Assembly: GCA_964019135.1 (NCBI GenBank)
Contig: OZ025260.1
Coordinates: forward strand, 28,204,254-28,268,253
DNA length: 64,000 nucleotides
Source of the DNA: Arenicola marina
Lineage: Eukaryota; Annelida; Polychaeta; Arenicolidae
Reading direction: 5' to 3'
Shown here: piece after piece, positions 16,345-27,270 of the stretch
Layout: the number at the start of each line of letters is the position of its first letter
Position numbering within the stretch: the stretch's first letter is position 1
Program-made: the position numbers and the translations under genes
The notes under the pieces: model-generated
What the model saw: only the letters and a program-made list of their open reading frames with translations
The model's database searches: none
Told to the model about the DNA's origin: nothing

Positions 16345-17165
16345 CATGGCAGGGTATCCCGTCTTGCACTATGTTAGAGCACGGCGGGGTATCCCGTCAT
16401 GCACTATATTAGAGCACGGCGGGGTATCCCGTCATGCACCATGTTAGCGCACAGCGGGGTATCCCGTCATGCACTGTGATATAGCACGGCGGGGTATCCC
16501 GTCATGCACTCTGATTGAGCACGGCGGGGTATCCCGTCATGCACTATGTTAAAGCACGGCGGGGTATCTCGTCATGCACTCTGATGGAGCAGGGCGGGGT
16601 ATCCCGTCATGCACTCTGAGGTAGCGTGGGGGTATCCCGTCATGCACTCTGATGGAGCAGGGCGGGGTATCCCGTCATGCACCATGTTAGAGCACAGCGG
16701 GATATCCCGTCATGCACTGTGATATAGCGCGGCGGGGTATCCCGTCATGCACTCTCATGTAGCATGGCAGGGTATCCCGTCATGCACTCTCATGTAGCAT
16801 GGCAGGGTATCCCGTCATGCACTCTGATGTAGCATGGCAGGGTATCCCGTCATGCACTCTGATGTAGCATGGCAGGGTGTCCCGTCATGCACTCTGTTGT
16901 AGTATGGCAGGGTATCCCGTCATGCACTCTGTTAGAGTACTGTGGGGTATCCCGTCATGCACTCTGATGTAGCATGACAGTGTATCTCGTCATGCACTAT
17001 GTTGTAGCATGGCAGGGTATCCCGTCATGCACTCTGTTGTAGCATGGCAGGGTATCCCGTCATGCACTCTGATGTAGCATGGCAGGGTATCCCGTCATGC
17101 ACTCTGATGCACTACGGCGGGGTATCCCGTCATGCACCCTGATGGAGTACGGCGGGGTGTCCAGT
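16345..17165. repeat. Minisatellite, 35-bp unit, downstream of UFM1 stop
   Basis: The unit contains GGGTATCCCGTCATGCACTC and a variable arm (TGATGTAGCATGGCA and relatives), about 23 copies. It begins some 290 bases after the UFM1 stop and ends about 100 bases before an AATAAA, so it may be transcribed in the 3' UTR. Confidence 0.93.
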
Positions 17166-17267
17166 CCAGTATGTTTTCCACTTCCATGTATTGGTGTGAT
17201 GTTTACCATGTCCGAATAAGACAAATTTGTCCTCCATATCTATTTGCATTGAAGCATTTACTGTCAA

Positions 17268-17273
17268 AATAAA
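17268..17273 (+). promoter_or_regulatory. Candidate polyadenylation signal AATAAA for UFM1
   Basis: This canonical hexamer is on the gene strand about 1.2 kb after the UFM1 stop. If used, the 3' UTR would include the 35-bp minisatellite. Earlier cryptic signals cannot be excluded. Confidence 0.4.
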
Positions 17274-17785
17274 ATAGATTACCCTGCCGTATTGTCTGTA
17301 TTTTGTAATCCGAAGGGTTAAGGTATGCATTGAGGGAGAGAGGGAGAGCTTAGTCTCAATAACAGTCTTATTATAACCATAATATTTATATCTGATTGTG
17401 GAAAAACACGCTTCAGCGAGATAAGATGCTAGGTTCTACTCTTCTCTGCGAAGGGGCCAAAGAAGGAAAAGAGAGCTACCAGGAAGTAAGCAAAGGGCAT
17501 ACCACCTGGAAATAAAGATACAGTTTGAAAAGATAAAGTGAACATACCATTGAAATACATCGAAAAACAAATCGCTGGGTAGACCAAGTGTGGTATCCGC
17601 GGCGGATGAGTTTATGCTGATTTCTATATCTGTACCCGTTGTCTGCGTTCACCCGTAAAGCACCAAGCGATCACTCTCTAAGACTTCTGGATCACTGACC
17701 AAGGTAAACGCCCTTTTATATCCAAAAGGTCTTTGTAGTGAGCCCACTCTGAGGCAGCTTGCACAGCGAAGTCTTAGCCATAAAT

Positions 17786-17995
17786 CCCCACCTCCCACCA
17801 CCCATGCTGCTTCAGGCGTGTTAATAGACTTTACAATAGAAACTCTGCCTCCCCACCCCCCATCCCCCACCGCCCCCACTAAGCAGTAATTTTTTGGGCA
17901 AACCTAGGTCACCTGGACACCCCCGCCCCCTCCCGCCACCCATGCTGCCTCAGACGTGTTAATTGATTTAACCATAAGTAACCCCTCACCCCTCA
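17786..17995. repeat. Direct duplication of about 65 bp, spaced 140 bp
   Basis: ACCCATGCTGCTTCAGGCGT near 17798 recurs as ACCCATGCTGCCTCAGACGT near 17938. Each is followed by GTTAAT and a C-rich tail. Confidence 0.7.
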
Positions 17996-18165
17996 ACGGG
18001 GGAAGATTGGCATAGCCAGAACTGTTACACGCTTCGTAATGTGTACAAGAATGTCTTGTGTCTCTGGAGAGGGAACTGAACGCTATGTCATCGTATCAGT
18101 GACGTCAACGATGTTCGACGAAGGTCCACCGCTACCTGGTAGATTCGCATATACGCTGATCCTCA

Positions 18166-18332
18166 GATCCTGGCGCCCTGCTGTGGCCATGTTGGTGGGG
18201 TCGCAGGATAAAGATTCCATGTCCTTCTTCGCAAAGAGAATGGGGTTACCGGGGATATAGCTCCGTAATTCCCTTCCTTCTCCCATTGACGCGATATGAC
18301 CAGAATTGGTTAAAGCGTTCTGAATGTTCTCA
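18166..18332 (+). mobile_element. tRNA-derived SINE, 5'-truncated copy
   Basis: It shares the body GGATAAAGATTCCATGTCC, then CTTCTTCGCAAAGAG and a 3' end near TGGTTAAAGCG with the full copy at 50676-50925. The tRNA-like head is missing. Confidence 0.85.
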
Positions 18333-18589
18333 GCTCTAGCAATTCGTTTAATTCTAAATGATGTGGCACTCGCGCTATGTGTGTTTCGAGTTATATTTTT
18401 TCTAGCAAGGGGGGAATGGCTCCTGTCGTCATTTTCTTTCCTTGTCTTGTTGTAAAAAGTGTAAAAAGTGTTTGCCAACTGAGTTTTTGTTTCTACTGCT
18501 GATAAAGACAAAGTCCTTGTGTGAGCATATGCCGTCATTCTATCCGTATGAGGAATGGGCACTATAGTCGCCACTGGGTTGCGCGTGAG

Positions 18590-18810
18590 CCATCTAGCCC
18601 TGGGACCCTTTAGCTCTTGGGCCGTCTGGTCCTCGGACCATCAAACCCTTAGGCTCTCAAGCCATCAGGACTCTAGCCCTTGTAGCCCTTGGGCCTTCTA
18701 TTTCTTGGGCCTTCTAGCTCTTGGGCCCTCTGGTCCTTGGACCATCTAGCCCTTGGGCTCTTTAGCTCTTGGACCCTCCAGCCCTTGGACCATTTAGGAC
18801 TGTGATCATG
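18590..18810. repeat. Degenerate minisatellite, about 24-26-bp unit
   Basis: Variants of AGCTCTTGGGCC and CCTTGGACCATCTAGCC alternate about nine times. Confidence 0.8.
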
Positions 18811-19255
18811 CGAGCAGTCTGGTACCGGTCCCAATTTAGTCCATTATGTAGCTCTTGTTTCACGCCACAAGATTTTTTGAGATACCGCAGACCTCCGAAT
18901 ATCAAGTTCATCCTATTTGGGTTAAATACATGTTATTGTTGTATGTAAATTCTACCGTTTCACATCAGCGAAAGGTGCTAAAACACAACATAAAGGGCAT
19001 GCAAGTCATTCAAAACTATGTATTTAGTACCAAAACAGGTCGTACAGAATAGCATGTAAAGTTGCTTACACCGCCGATGGCAAACGTTGGGAACAAAAGC
19101 CTTTATTTCGTTTCACGTGACACTTACCGCACTTTAATTACTTTAAGTAATATTACTTTACTTATTTATTTTATTTTACTTGTAAATTAGGTACGTAAGC
19201 GACTATGATGAGCAATAGCACGTGTCTTTTAACTTCAAGAGTTTAACTTCAAAGA

Positions 19256-22151
19256 TCAGTACAGCATCCCGAACGTTGCTTGACAAAAGAAGGTCATGGC
19301 CAAGAGCACCAAGATGCTGGCTGTCACGTGACCACTGCCCGCCGTTACGGGCACCGGGTCGACGTAGCGAGGTCCAGTGGGTCGGGGTGGTGGGAGCTTG
19401 GTAGTGTAGGCAGGTTCGCGAGGGACGCGCTGGGTCGTGGACCTCTGGACAGGTCGACTTCCGGGCACGGTTTGCCAGCAGCCGGCCACGTCGTTCATGC
19501 CTCTGTTGATGTCGGCGTCAATGCTGAGCTGCGACAGGTGTCTCGTGGCGTTGTCGTGTCGAATACTGTACGCCGTGTTGATGTTGCAATCCGCCGACTC
19601 CAGTTTGTACATGAACCATTTCTGGACATCATCGAAGAAGTGCCGCACCCAGCAGTGAGTGCTGTGAGGATCGTCCTCTTTCTGAGTCACTATCATCTGG
19701 GAGCCACCCTCCGAAAATGACGCCACGCACCGGAAGGTCTCCACTTGATCCGCCTCGTCATGGCAACCATCGTGACTCAGCAAAAAGCGGTCGTCTTCGT
19801 AACAGGACTCCAAGGTAGCGAAGCACGAGCTTCCACGGGCGTAAGTCACCCTGGTGGCGAAGACTCCCTGGAATCCGCAGCCGGTCGTCGGAAGAAGATT
19901 ATTTCGCATCGATTTGCGTAATAATATCTTGAAGTCCTGGCTGCGATATTGGTCCTGCAGCGGTCCCGTGTCGACGGCGAAGACGTCGGCCGTGCAGACG
20001 TCCTCGGCAGCGATACTCAGCGTGTAGGGCCAGACGAGGTGCTGGCTAATGCGGTACTGCAACACGTTCTCCCCTCGCTTCCGAAACTGCACACACGTGT
20101 AGCGAGGCTTGCACCCATTGCGGTAAACGGTAACCATGGCAACCCTCTGGTGGCTGGAGCCGCCGCCGCCGCCGCCGCCGCTGTTGTCCAGGGTGGGGTC
20201 TTGGAAGTCTGTGGCGGAATAAGGCAGCGTGAGACACTCGAATGGGGAGAGGCCGTCGGCATAGAGGACGGAGGATGCCACGGTGATGTCCCTACGACCC
20301 CAGTGGCTCTTCTCCTCCCAGTCCCCGCGCCACTCCTCACTGAAGGTGCAGTCCTTGGGGGAATCGCGTCCGTCGCAACGGTTACATTGCTTCTGACAGT
20401 AGAAGTCGTTGTAACCGTCACACTCCTTGCACCCGGAAGCCTCGTTCTCGCAGACTGACGGGTAATCGGAACGCTTGACAGTCAGACGATAGAAGTTTCG
20501 CGCCATGTTCAGATTCAGGGTGTCGTCGGCGACGATGTCCCCAGACAGAAACGCGTCGAATGTGGTTGCTTGGTTGACGGGGAAGCGCATCAGCCAGAGC
20601 CGTGGCCAGAGGTCGCCGGAGTCGGTCAGCACGGTGTAGCTGTACTCTTCATCGCGCCAGCTGCCAAGGCAGTCCAGACGCTGGTTCATTCCCACCTAGA
20701 CGGAGACAACAGTCGACATGATAACAACGAGAATCCCACTGTATACAGTTCTATCTGTCACCTGTACTGGATGACACTGTTTAATCCTTCCGCTGTCTAT
20801 ACTGCATCCGCCTTTACTTCGAGGTCACAATTCTTAAATGTACCACTATATACATCTGTCGTCTCGAGGTCACAGCTTATTTTAACTTTACCCCTGTCTA
20901 CTGCATCCGCCTTTACTTCAAGGTCACAATGTTTAACTCCACCACTGAATACAGTTGTCACCTCGAGGTCGTCAATCGCCTATGTTAAGCAAATCACACT
21001 CTTGAGTTCTCTCATCTTGAGGTCACGATCTCCTTGAGTGTTCTAACCCTGAGGTCAACGCTCCCTCGAGTTTTCTCACTTTGAGGTCACCGCTCCCTCG
21101 AGTTCTCTCCCTTTGAGGTCACCGCTCCCTCGAATTCTCTCACTTTGATGTCACCGCTCCCTTGATTTCTCTCACCTTGAGGTCACCGCGACACTCGTAC
21201 GTGCGGAAGTCCAGGTTGAGTCCGTCGCCGGCCATGCAGTCGACCTCCAGTCGGGGTCGGAGCCACGAGTCGGCGCACAGTGGGTCGTTGTCTTTGACGT
21301 CGTGGAGGTAAAAGTCGAAGCCGCCCTCAATGCCACAGGAGCCCGTGTTCCCGGGGATGGGGGCCGAGTTGGGCCACACCAGGGGCCAGGCGTTCAGCTG
21401 TAGGCGGCTGTCCTCACACAGTAACATGGACGGGAACTCCTCTCCCTGTCAAATGATAAAGAAGAATCGAGTAAGCGCATCATTTTGGCTAAAGGGTTAA
21501 TCGAAAATAATATCGCAGTGACTCCATAAACATCTTGTAACGTCTCGTAATACGTAGTTTTTACAACTATTTTATGCGAGGTGGTGTATTTCTTGTTCTC
21601 CTCTCTGGAGGCGTCGCTTTTCTACAAAGGTTTACGGTGTATATATCGTACCACTTTGCAGCCAATCAGCGACTTCACCTTTCCATTTCCGGTCAGCTTC
21701 GAGCAAGGTAGACCTATATGAGGAAGCTATCCATCACATCTACCGTGCTAACAAGACGAAGTCCACAAAGAACAAAATGCCATGAAAGGCAACCAACCTG
21801 GGACTGCCGTAACTGTATGATAAAGTCGCTTCTTCGGATCACTTGCAGGCAGATGTAATCAACGAGCCCTGTATCTTGACTAGAGCGCCGCAGAAGGTAC
21901 TTGTCCCCAGCCATGCTCTGCACGCATTCTTGGGTCACATGACTCTCGCCGAGCGGTCCGAAGTCGATCTGCTCCATGGTACGTCCGTGGAACTTGACAA
22001 AGGTCTGAACTCGCTTGCGCTCCATGGTGATGTGTGTTTCCCATCGCGACCGTGACGTCAGATGGTCCGGGAAGCGACAGGATTCGGCGCCGCTAAGACG
22101 TACTTCCAAGAGTAGGATCCCCACCAGGACCCACAGAGCCCGACACGCCAT
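19256..22151 (-). CDS. Secreted, probably GPI-anchored Cys-rich protein with two DUF7044/7042-like modules (687 aa)
   Basis: Exons (minus strand) are 22151-21798, 21445-21176 and 20695-19256, all phase 0. The start MACRALWVLVGILLLEVRLS is a signal peptide, probably cut after SGA near residue 22. Module 1 starts SCRFPDHLTS..W, followed by the domain with CGIEGGFDF, DCMAGDG and CLGSWRDEEY. Module 2 repeats the plan from about residue 322 (CTFSEEWRGDW, then CGFQGVFA, CVASF). A short Cys-rich linker (CDGYNDFYCQKQCNRCD) joins them. A Thr/Pro-rich stalk precedes a hydrophobic C-terminus (ASILVLLAMTFFCQ) with almost no tail, as in GPI signals. The pattern resembles invertebrate extracellular proteins annotated with Pfam DUF7042-7045, whose function is unknown to me. 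A GGC run near 20158 encodes seven glycines. The exon 2 donor is copied in a tandem array. On the minus strand an AATAAA-like signal lies near 19166. Confidence 0.85.
21008..21208. repeat. Tandem array derived from the exon 2 5' splice site (about 32-bp unit x 5-6)
   Basis: Read on the minus strand, the exon 2 end GGTGACCTCAAG|GTGAGAGAA is followed by units such as GGTGACATCAAAGTGAGAGA, GGTGACCTCAAAGGGAGAGA and GGTGACCTCAAAGTGAGAAA, each joined by CTCGAGGGAGC. Two extra units keep an AAAGTGAGA donor-like core. The genuine exon edge is thus the first unit of the array. Confidence 0.88.
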
Positions 22152-22241
22152 CCTGTAAAGAAACGGATGTACACACATCAAAACATATCATCCACATCCA
22201 TGACCCTGACAACCATATACGAGGGGAGTTTGGGTGTAGGC

Positions 22242-22565
22242 GGTGGGTGGGGGTATTTCCGTTCTTCGGGAATGGGCTTTCGTTTCACCGTGAACTGGGA
22301 ATTTGGAAAATAATTCATCGTTCACAGATAATTAGGTGTTAGTCGACCGTCTTGATTAAGGATTTGTATTAATCGTGGACTGAAAATTTTATATATTAAA
22401 TAAGCGTGAATCGGGAAATGGCCAATTTATATAATGGATCCACCCTTGTTTTGTATATGGGGATCCGAGTTCATTTTGTAATTCTTCGTGATCTGGGAAT
22501 AGTAAAATTGAATCTTTGTAATACGTAGGAATACGACTACGAAAACTCCCCCCCCCCCCCACCGT
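22242..22565. repeat. Dispersed repeat bounded by G and C runs, copy 1
   Basis: It starts at a G-rich run with GGGTATTTCCGTTCTTCGGG and ends in a run of at least 12 C. Inside, variants of TCGTGAACTGGGAAT occur about every 60 bp. A second copy lies at 34112-34432 in the same orientation. Confidence 0.75.
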
Positions 22566-22569
22566 CGAT

Positions 22570-23884
22570 ATATGATTGTGTGAACTGCAAAACAAACACA
22601 CTGTATAGTTCTACATACTCGTCGCCCATCTAAACTACAAGCTTAAGAATGGGTTTCACAAACACATACCAAACAGAGATAATGGCAGGAACTTGAAACG
22701 TTGGAGGGATTTTATTTTATGGTAAGAGATTTGAAGGAGCCAGCACGTGCCTGGCCCATGCAGCCAAGGGCTCACCAGTTGTCATAAGGGACACATTTAG
22801 GACTCCGTAAACAACCAGGCGAACTGCATTATGTATAAATCACGCCGAACGGCGGATCCAAGATTTGAAAAAAAAATGCGATGGGTCAGGGGGTCAGGTA
22901 CTTTTAGTGAAATAGAGGGTGCCAAAAGGGGTCCAAGGGTCCATGCATATATAAGATGACGCATATAAACTGCATAGACTGATTTATACTGATTGTTATA
23001 ATGACCCAATCGTCTCTTTCCCTAACTGTCTTACGACTGTAACGTAACGTTTTCAAGTTTCAGGGTAATTTGACCACACAATGCCGTTACAGGCAGCATC
23101 AAACAGCACATGTAGGTTTCAATTGGCTGTTTTGTGACAACCAACCCAGAGATATAACAGGTACATGCGTATTCGCAATATGACGCTACCTGTGGTGTTT
23201 GTGGTATTTTCGCTTTGCTAAATATTGCCAATTATTGTTGCATAACGCGTTAATTATTGCATTAACAATATATGCCACCATTGCGCCTGCCTTTTGCAGC
23301 GGGCTCCGCCGTCGCCTGTTCACATCGCTTCAGCACAATGTTCCAAGGTGTAGCGCTTTGGATTTAACAACAATTGTATGGGGCAGCAATTGTCCTAAAT
23401 ATATAATGCCTCCACTGGTAGCATGGATACTTACATGGTTCCTGAGGCAATCTTCGAGTCCAGTCTTTGCTAGATTATTTTTTTGAATAATCCAAGCTCA
23501 GCGTTTCGTAGACGAGCGGTATTTCGAACGGGTGGAGGTGAGATGCCCGGGTAACTAACTGAAGCCCCGCTGTAGACAGCAGCTAGTCAGGGCTCGTCAC
23601 GGCGGCTGGGCGCTGGCCGGGCACCCGGGCCGGGCTCACCACTCAACCTGGCGTAGGTGTAACTATTGTATTGATGTGGCGACATACTGCCGGCGATCCG
23701 AAATAACCCGGTGCGGCTCCGTCATGAAGCAGAACCAAGGGGGACGACGTGCTATTGACGCAGCGGTCATGAAGCGGAACCAAGGGAGACGACGTGCTAC
23801 ATACAGCTAGTTGAAATCCTTCATGGGTGGGTCTGAGTTTTGTAAGGGGTGGCATGGGGTGGGGTGGGTCTGAGTCATAAAGTT
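22570..23884. other. No gene recognised
   Basis: The sequence is intergenic upstream of the secreted-protein gene. A GC-rich patch at about 23500-23640 contains CCCGGG palindromes, and GGGGGACGACGTGCTA-like sequence is directly duplicated near 23730 and 23790. No conserved coding frame is visible. Confidence 0.4.
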
Positions 23885-23896
23885 GACCGTGTATCA

Positions 23897-25170
23897 CCGC
23901 TATCACTGCGCCAGTTGCCGCACATCACTGCGCAACTTAACCGTTTACGCGGCGCCAATTAACCGCTTACACTGCGCCCATCTGTGCCAATTAACCGTTA
24001 TGATGTGCCAGTGTACGTTTACGCTGTGCCAATTAACCGTTTACCCTGTGCCAATTAACCGTTTACGCTGTGGCAATTAACCGTTAAGCTGTGGCAATTA
24101 ACCGTTTACGCTGTGGCAATTAACCGTTTACCCTGTGCCAATTAACCGTTAAGCTGTGGCAATTAACCGTTTACGCTGTGGCAATTTACCGTTTACACTG
24201 TGCCAATTAACCGCTATGCCGTGCAAATTAACCGTTTACGCTGTGGCAATTAACCGTTTACGCTGTGATAATTAACCGTTTACGCTGTGGCAGATCACCG
24301 TTTAGGCTGGGACAATTAACCGTATACGCTGTGGCAATTAACGATTTACCCTGGGCCAATTAACCGTTATGTCGTGCCAGTTAACCGTTTACGTTGTGCT
24401 AGTTAAATGTTTACGTTTTTCCATTGGACCGTTTACGCTGTGCCAGTTAACCCTTCACGTTTTTCCATTGGACAGTTTACACTGTGCCAATTAACCGTTT
24501 ACGCGGTGCCAGTTAACCGTTTACGCGGTGCCAGTTAACCGTTTACGGCTTTGTCCATTTGACCCTTTACCCTGTGCCAGTTAACCGGTTTGTTTTCATT
24601 CGACCATTTACGCTGTGCCATTCAACCGTTTTTTTCATTTGACCGTTTACTCTGCCAGTTAACCGTTTAAGCTGTGCCATTTAACCGTTTTTTTTCATTT
24701 GACCGTTTACGCTCTGCCATGTAACCGTTCACGTGTTTCCATTGAACGGTTTATGCTGTGCCAGTTAACCTCTGGCCTTTTTTTTTTTCATTTGACCGTT
24801 TACCCTGTCAGTTAACCGTTTACGCTGTGCCATTTAGCCGTTCACGTATTTTCTTTTGATCTGCTACGCTGTGTCCATAAACCGTTTACGATGTGCCAGT
24901 TTACCGTTTATACTGTGCCAGTTAACCGTTTACGCTGTGCCAGTTTACCGTTTATGCTGTGCCAGTTAACCGTTTATCCTGTGTCAGTTAACCGCTTACG
25001 CTGTGCCATTTAAACGTTCACGTTTTCCCATTTAAACATGCACGTTTTTCCATTGGACCGTTTACGCTGTGCCCATTAACCGTTTACGATGTGCCAGCTA
25101 ACCGTTTACGCCGTGCCAGTTAACCGTTTACGCTGTGCCAAGCTGTGCCAAGTAAACGTTTACGCTGTAC
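23897..25170. repeat. Degenerate minisatellite, 22-bp unit (CAATTAACCGTTTACGCTGTGC)
   Basis: Roughly 55 copies show substantial divergence, including a sub-family with TTTTTCCATTGGACCG and TTTTCATTTGACCG inserts. It is older than the other arrays in the window judging by divergence. Confidence 0.92.
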
Positions 25171-26410
25171 CAGTTAACTGCTAGCACCCCACCCCCCTTC
25201 GCCATGGTTGGATCCGCCATTGCGTACAATAGCCGAGACATTCCACCGCCAGTTCCAAAAAACAACACAAAACTGACTTTGTTTGCGCCTGAGAACGGTC
25301 AAAGAGAAGACACTGTCGGTGCGACAGTCAGTACAGCGACGGTCGCCAGCACAGCCAGCACCCAGTGTGCTAGCTGGGATGACATTCCGTCGGAGCTGCC
25401 TGCCGTGACGCACACGTCAGCCGGCTGCAAAAACCGCCGCGCAGTCTTACATATGGCTCACACGACGTGTTGTCGTTTTGGTCTGAGTGACCCCCAGGGC
25501 TTCACCAGAGGACATATATACAGTCCTGTTGTTCAGGGTTACCCAACCGCTTCCCTCGCACCGACATGGGTGCATATATATAGCCCCCCCCCCCCGCTCC
25601 CCCGCCCTACCCTCCCTCCTGGCCCACCCAGATAGGTTGAGGGCTAGATCACATCCCCTGAGGCATCCAAAACATATCCACTATAACTTTAACTTTAACA
25701 TTGAAACCCAAATACAACAATAACCCTAACCCAGAAGCCAATATATACCCCAGAGCATGCAATCTAAGTGCTAACCTCTACTGGACATTAACCCTCGACA
25801 TGGCTAACATGGCTAGACCAGACATAAACAGCTATAAGGCCTCTGCAACGGTGTCTGTGTGAGGTATTTTGAAGTCCTATTGTACATTGGTATTATGAAC
25901 CCCTATTCTACATTGGTATTATGAATGTCTATTGTATTGGTATTTTTAATCCCTATTGTATTGGAATTATGAATACCTCTTGTAATCATGACTACGCACA
26001 GTCGATTATCTTCTGGCCAATGTTTTATTTTATTGAAGTAGAGCTCATTATGAAATCCGGCTTATTAAGGCCGGTGAATGCAAAGTAAACGCAAATATAG
26101 CAAATACCACGGTGGCATGCTATCATCTAGCCTGATGTGGTTCCGTAGCGCAAAGGACCGGCGGGAGGACGGCTTGGCACCATTATATTGGCTATATTTG
26201 CGCTGTACTGCAAAGATCGAGTTCAACTGCATTGGTATCTACAGCATTTACAGCGTAAAAATATAGGATTACCACATCGGGAGCACCTCTGATACGTATA
26301 CAACCACTGTATCTCCATGTTTATCCATATAACTCATTCAACAAAAAAGTTTAAATAAAAGGGCCTTATATGTCTTCATAACGTTACCATGTATCCCCAT
26401 TGTGTTTAGT
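25171..26410. other. Intergenic; small repeat at 25868-25978
   Basis: A 28-30-bp motif around TATTGTATTGGTATTATGAA is repeated about four times at 25868-25978. On the minus strand 25386-25303 could encode a short hydrophobic, signal-peptide-like segment, but no donor or downstream exon could be placed, so it is not called as a gene. Confidence 0.4.
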
Positions 26411-26414
26411 CTAC

Positions 26415-26737
26415 AGTACTACACCATAGCTGATCGTGGTGCATCCTATCAAAAGCTTTTTAAAAGTCAATTAGAGGGCAATAGAATATTCCTCCCCTTT
26501 TTGACAAGTATTTCTGAACTATGGACTGCAAAACGATTATTTGATCTATAGTGTTTTTATCTCTTTCGAACTCCGACTTATTCCTCGTATAAGACGTTGT
26601 ACATACCTACCTATGTAAACTCCGCTTTCCCAGCATCTTTTCGCCATTATCTTGGTGAGTAGCTTTGCCACATTTGATGCCCCGATAATTATTCGAGTCA
26701 TGTGTGGGGCCCTTTCTATGAACATTTACAATAATAG
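26415..26737 (-). pseudogene. Non-LTR retrotransposon (LINE) reverse transcriptase fragment, downstream half
   Basis: Read on the minus strand, the translation contains HRKGPTHDSNNYRGI, then NTIDQIIVLQSIVQKY and a KAFDRMHHDQLW block, typical of LINE reverse transcriptase fingers and motif A surroundings. It has frameshifts and a stop before KAFDRM. The matching upstream half lies beyond the LTR element at 33819-33965. Confidence 0.8.
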
Positions 26738-27145
26738 TGTAATATAGTCGAAGTGTACATGTGCGTGGTCAGTTTAGAAAAGGACACAGCATGGTCAGTT
26801 GAAACATTTATTTTCCACAGGAAAATAACACCCGCAGTCTCGTTGCGGGTGTTTAATTCATCTCAGTGATGGTAGACCCTGATGGACGGCAAAGTGGAAA
26901 AAAGAGGCTAATCTGTTGGTGCGCCTTTGGTTCGAAAAGAAGTCTTCCTCGTTGAGCGAATTTAATAAAAATGGAATATCCCCAAGCGGAAGCGGATGTT
27001 TAAACAGCGGTGCCTCACTAGATGGCACCACATACACAAATACACAACACTAGATGGCGACACTTTTAACAACAAATGATCTCGAAGAGTACCACTAGGG
27101 GTCACCTCTGTAAATCTGAAATGCCATAAAACTGACTTTGTCACA
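26738..27145 (-). repeat. 3' LTR of the gypsy element (408 bp)
   Basis: In element sense it starts TGTGACAAAG and ends CTATATTACA. It contains AAAATAAA (near 26807-26814) close to a hairpin CACCCGCA/TGCGGGTG, likely marking the R region and polyadenylation. Three CTCF-like motifs lie at 27016-27027, 27048-27059 and 27092-27104. Confidence 0.95.
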
Positions 27146-27162
27146 CCCACCCCTTCTTTTTT
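27146..27162 (-). other. Polypurine tract
   Basis: In element sense AAAAAGAAGGGGTGGG lies directly before the 3' LTR TGTGACAAAG, the expected plus-strand primer site. Confidence 0.85.
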
Positions 27163-27270
27163 GTTTACTTTTGGCGTTAAGTAAGCAAACCTTACGTATT
27201 ACTCGCAGCTTAAATAACAGGTAACATTTAACGCATAACAGCAATAACCTTAGCTGTAATACCGAACATT

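Noticed and set aside
25204..25635. 143-codon plus-strand frame with Thr/Ala-rich centre and Pro-rich end
   Set aside because: No homology recognised, the end is low-complexity C-rich DNA, and no flanking splice sites or partner exons were found.
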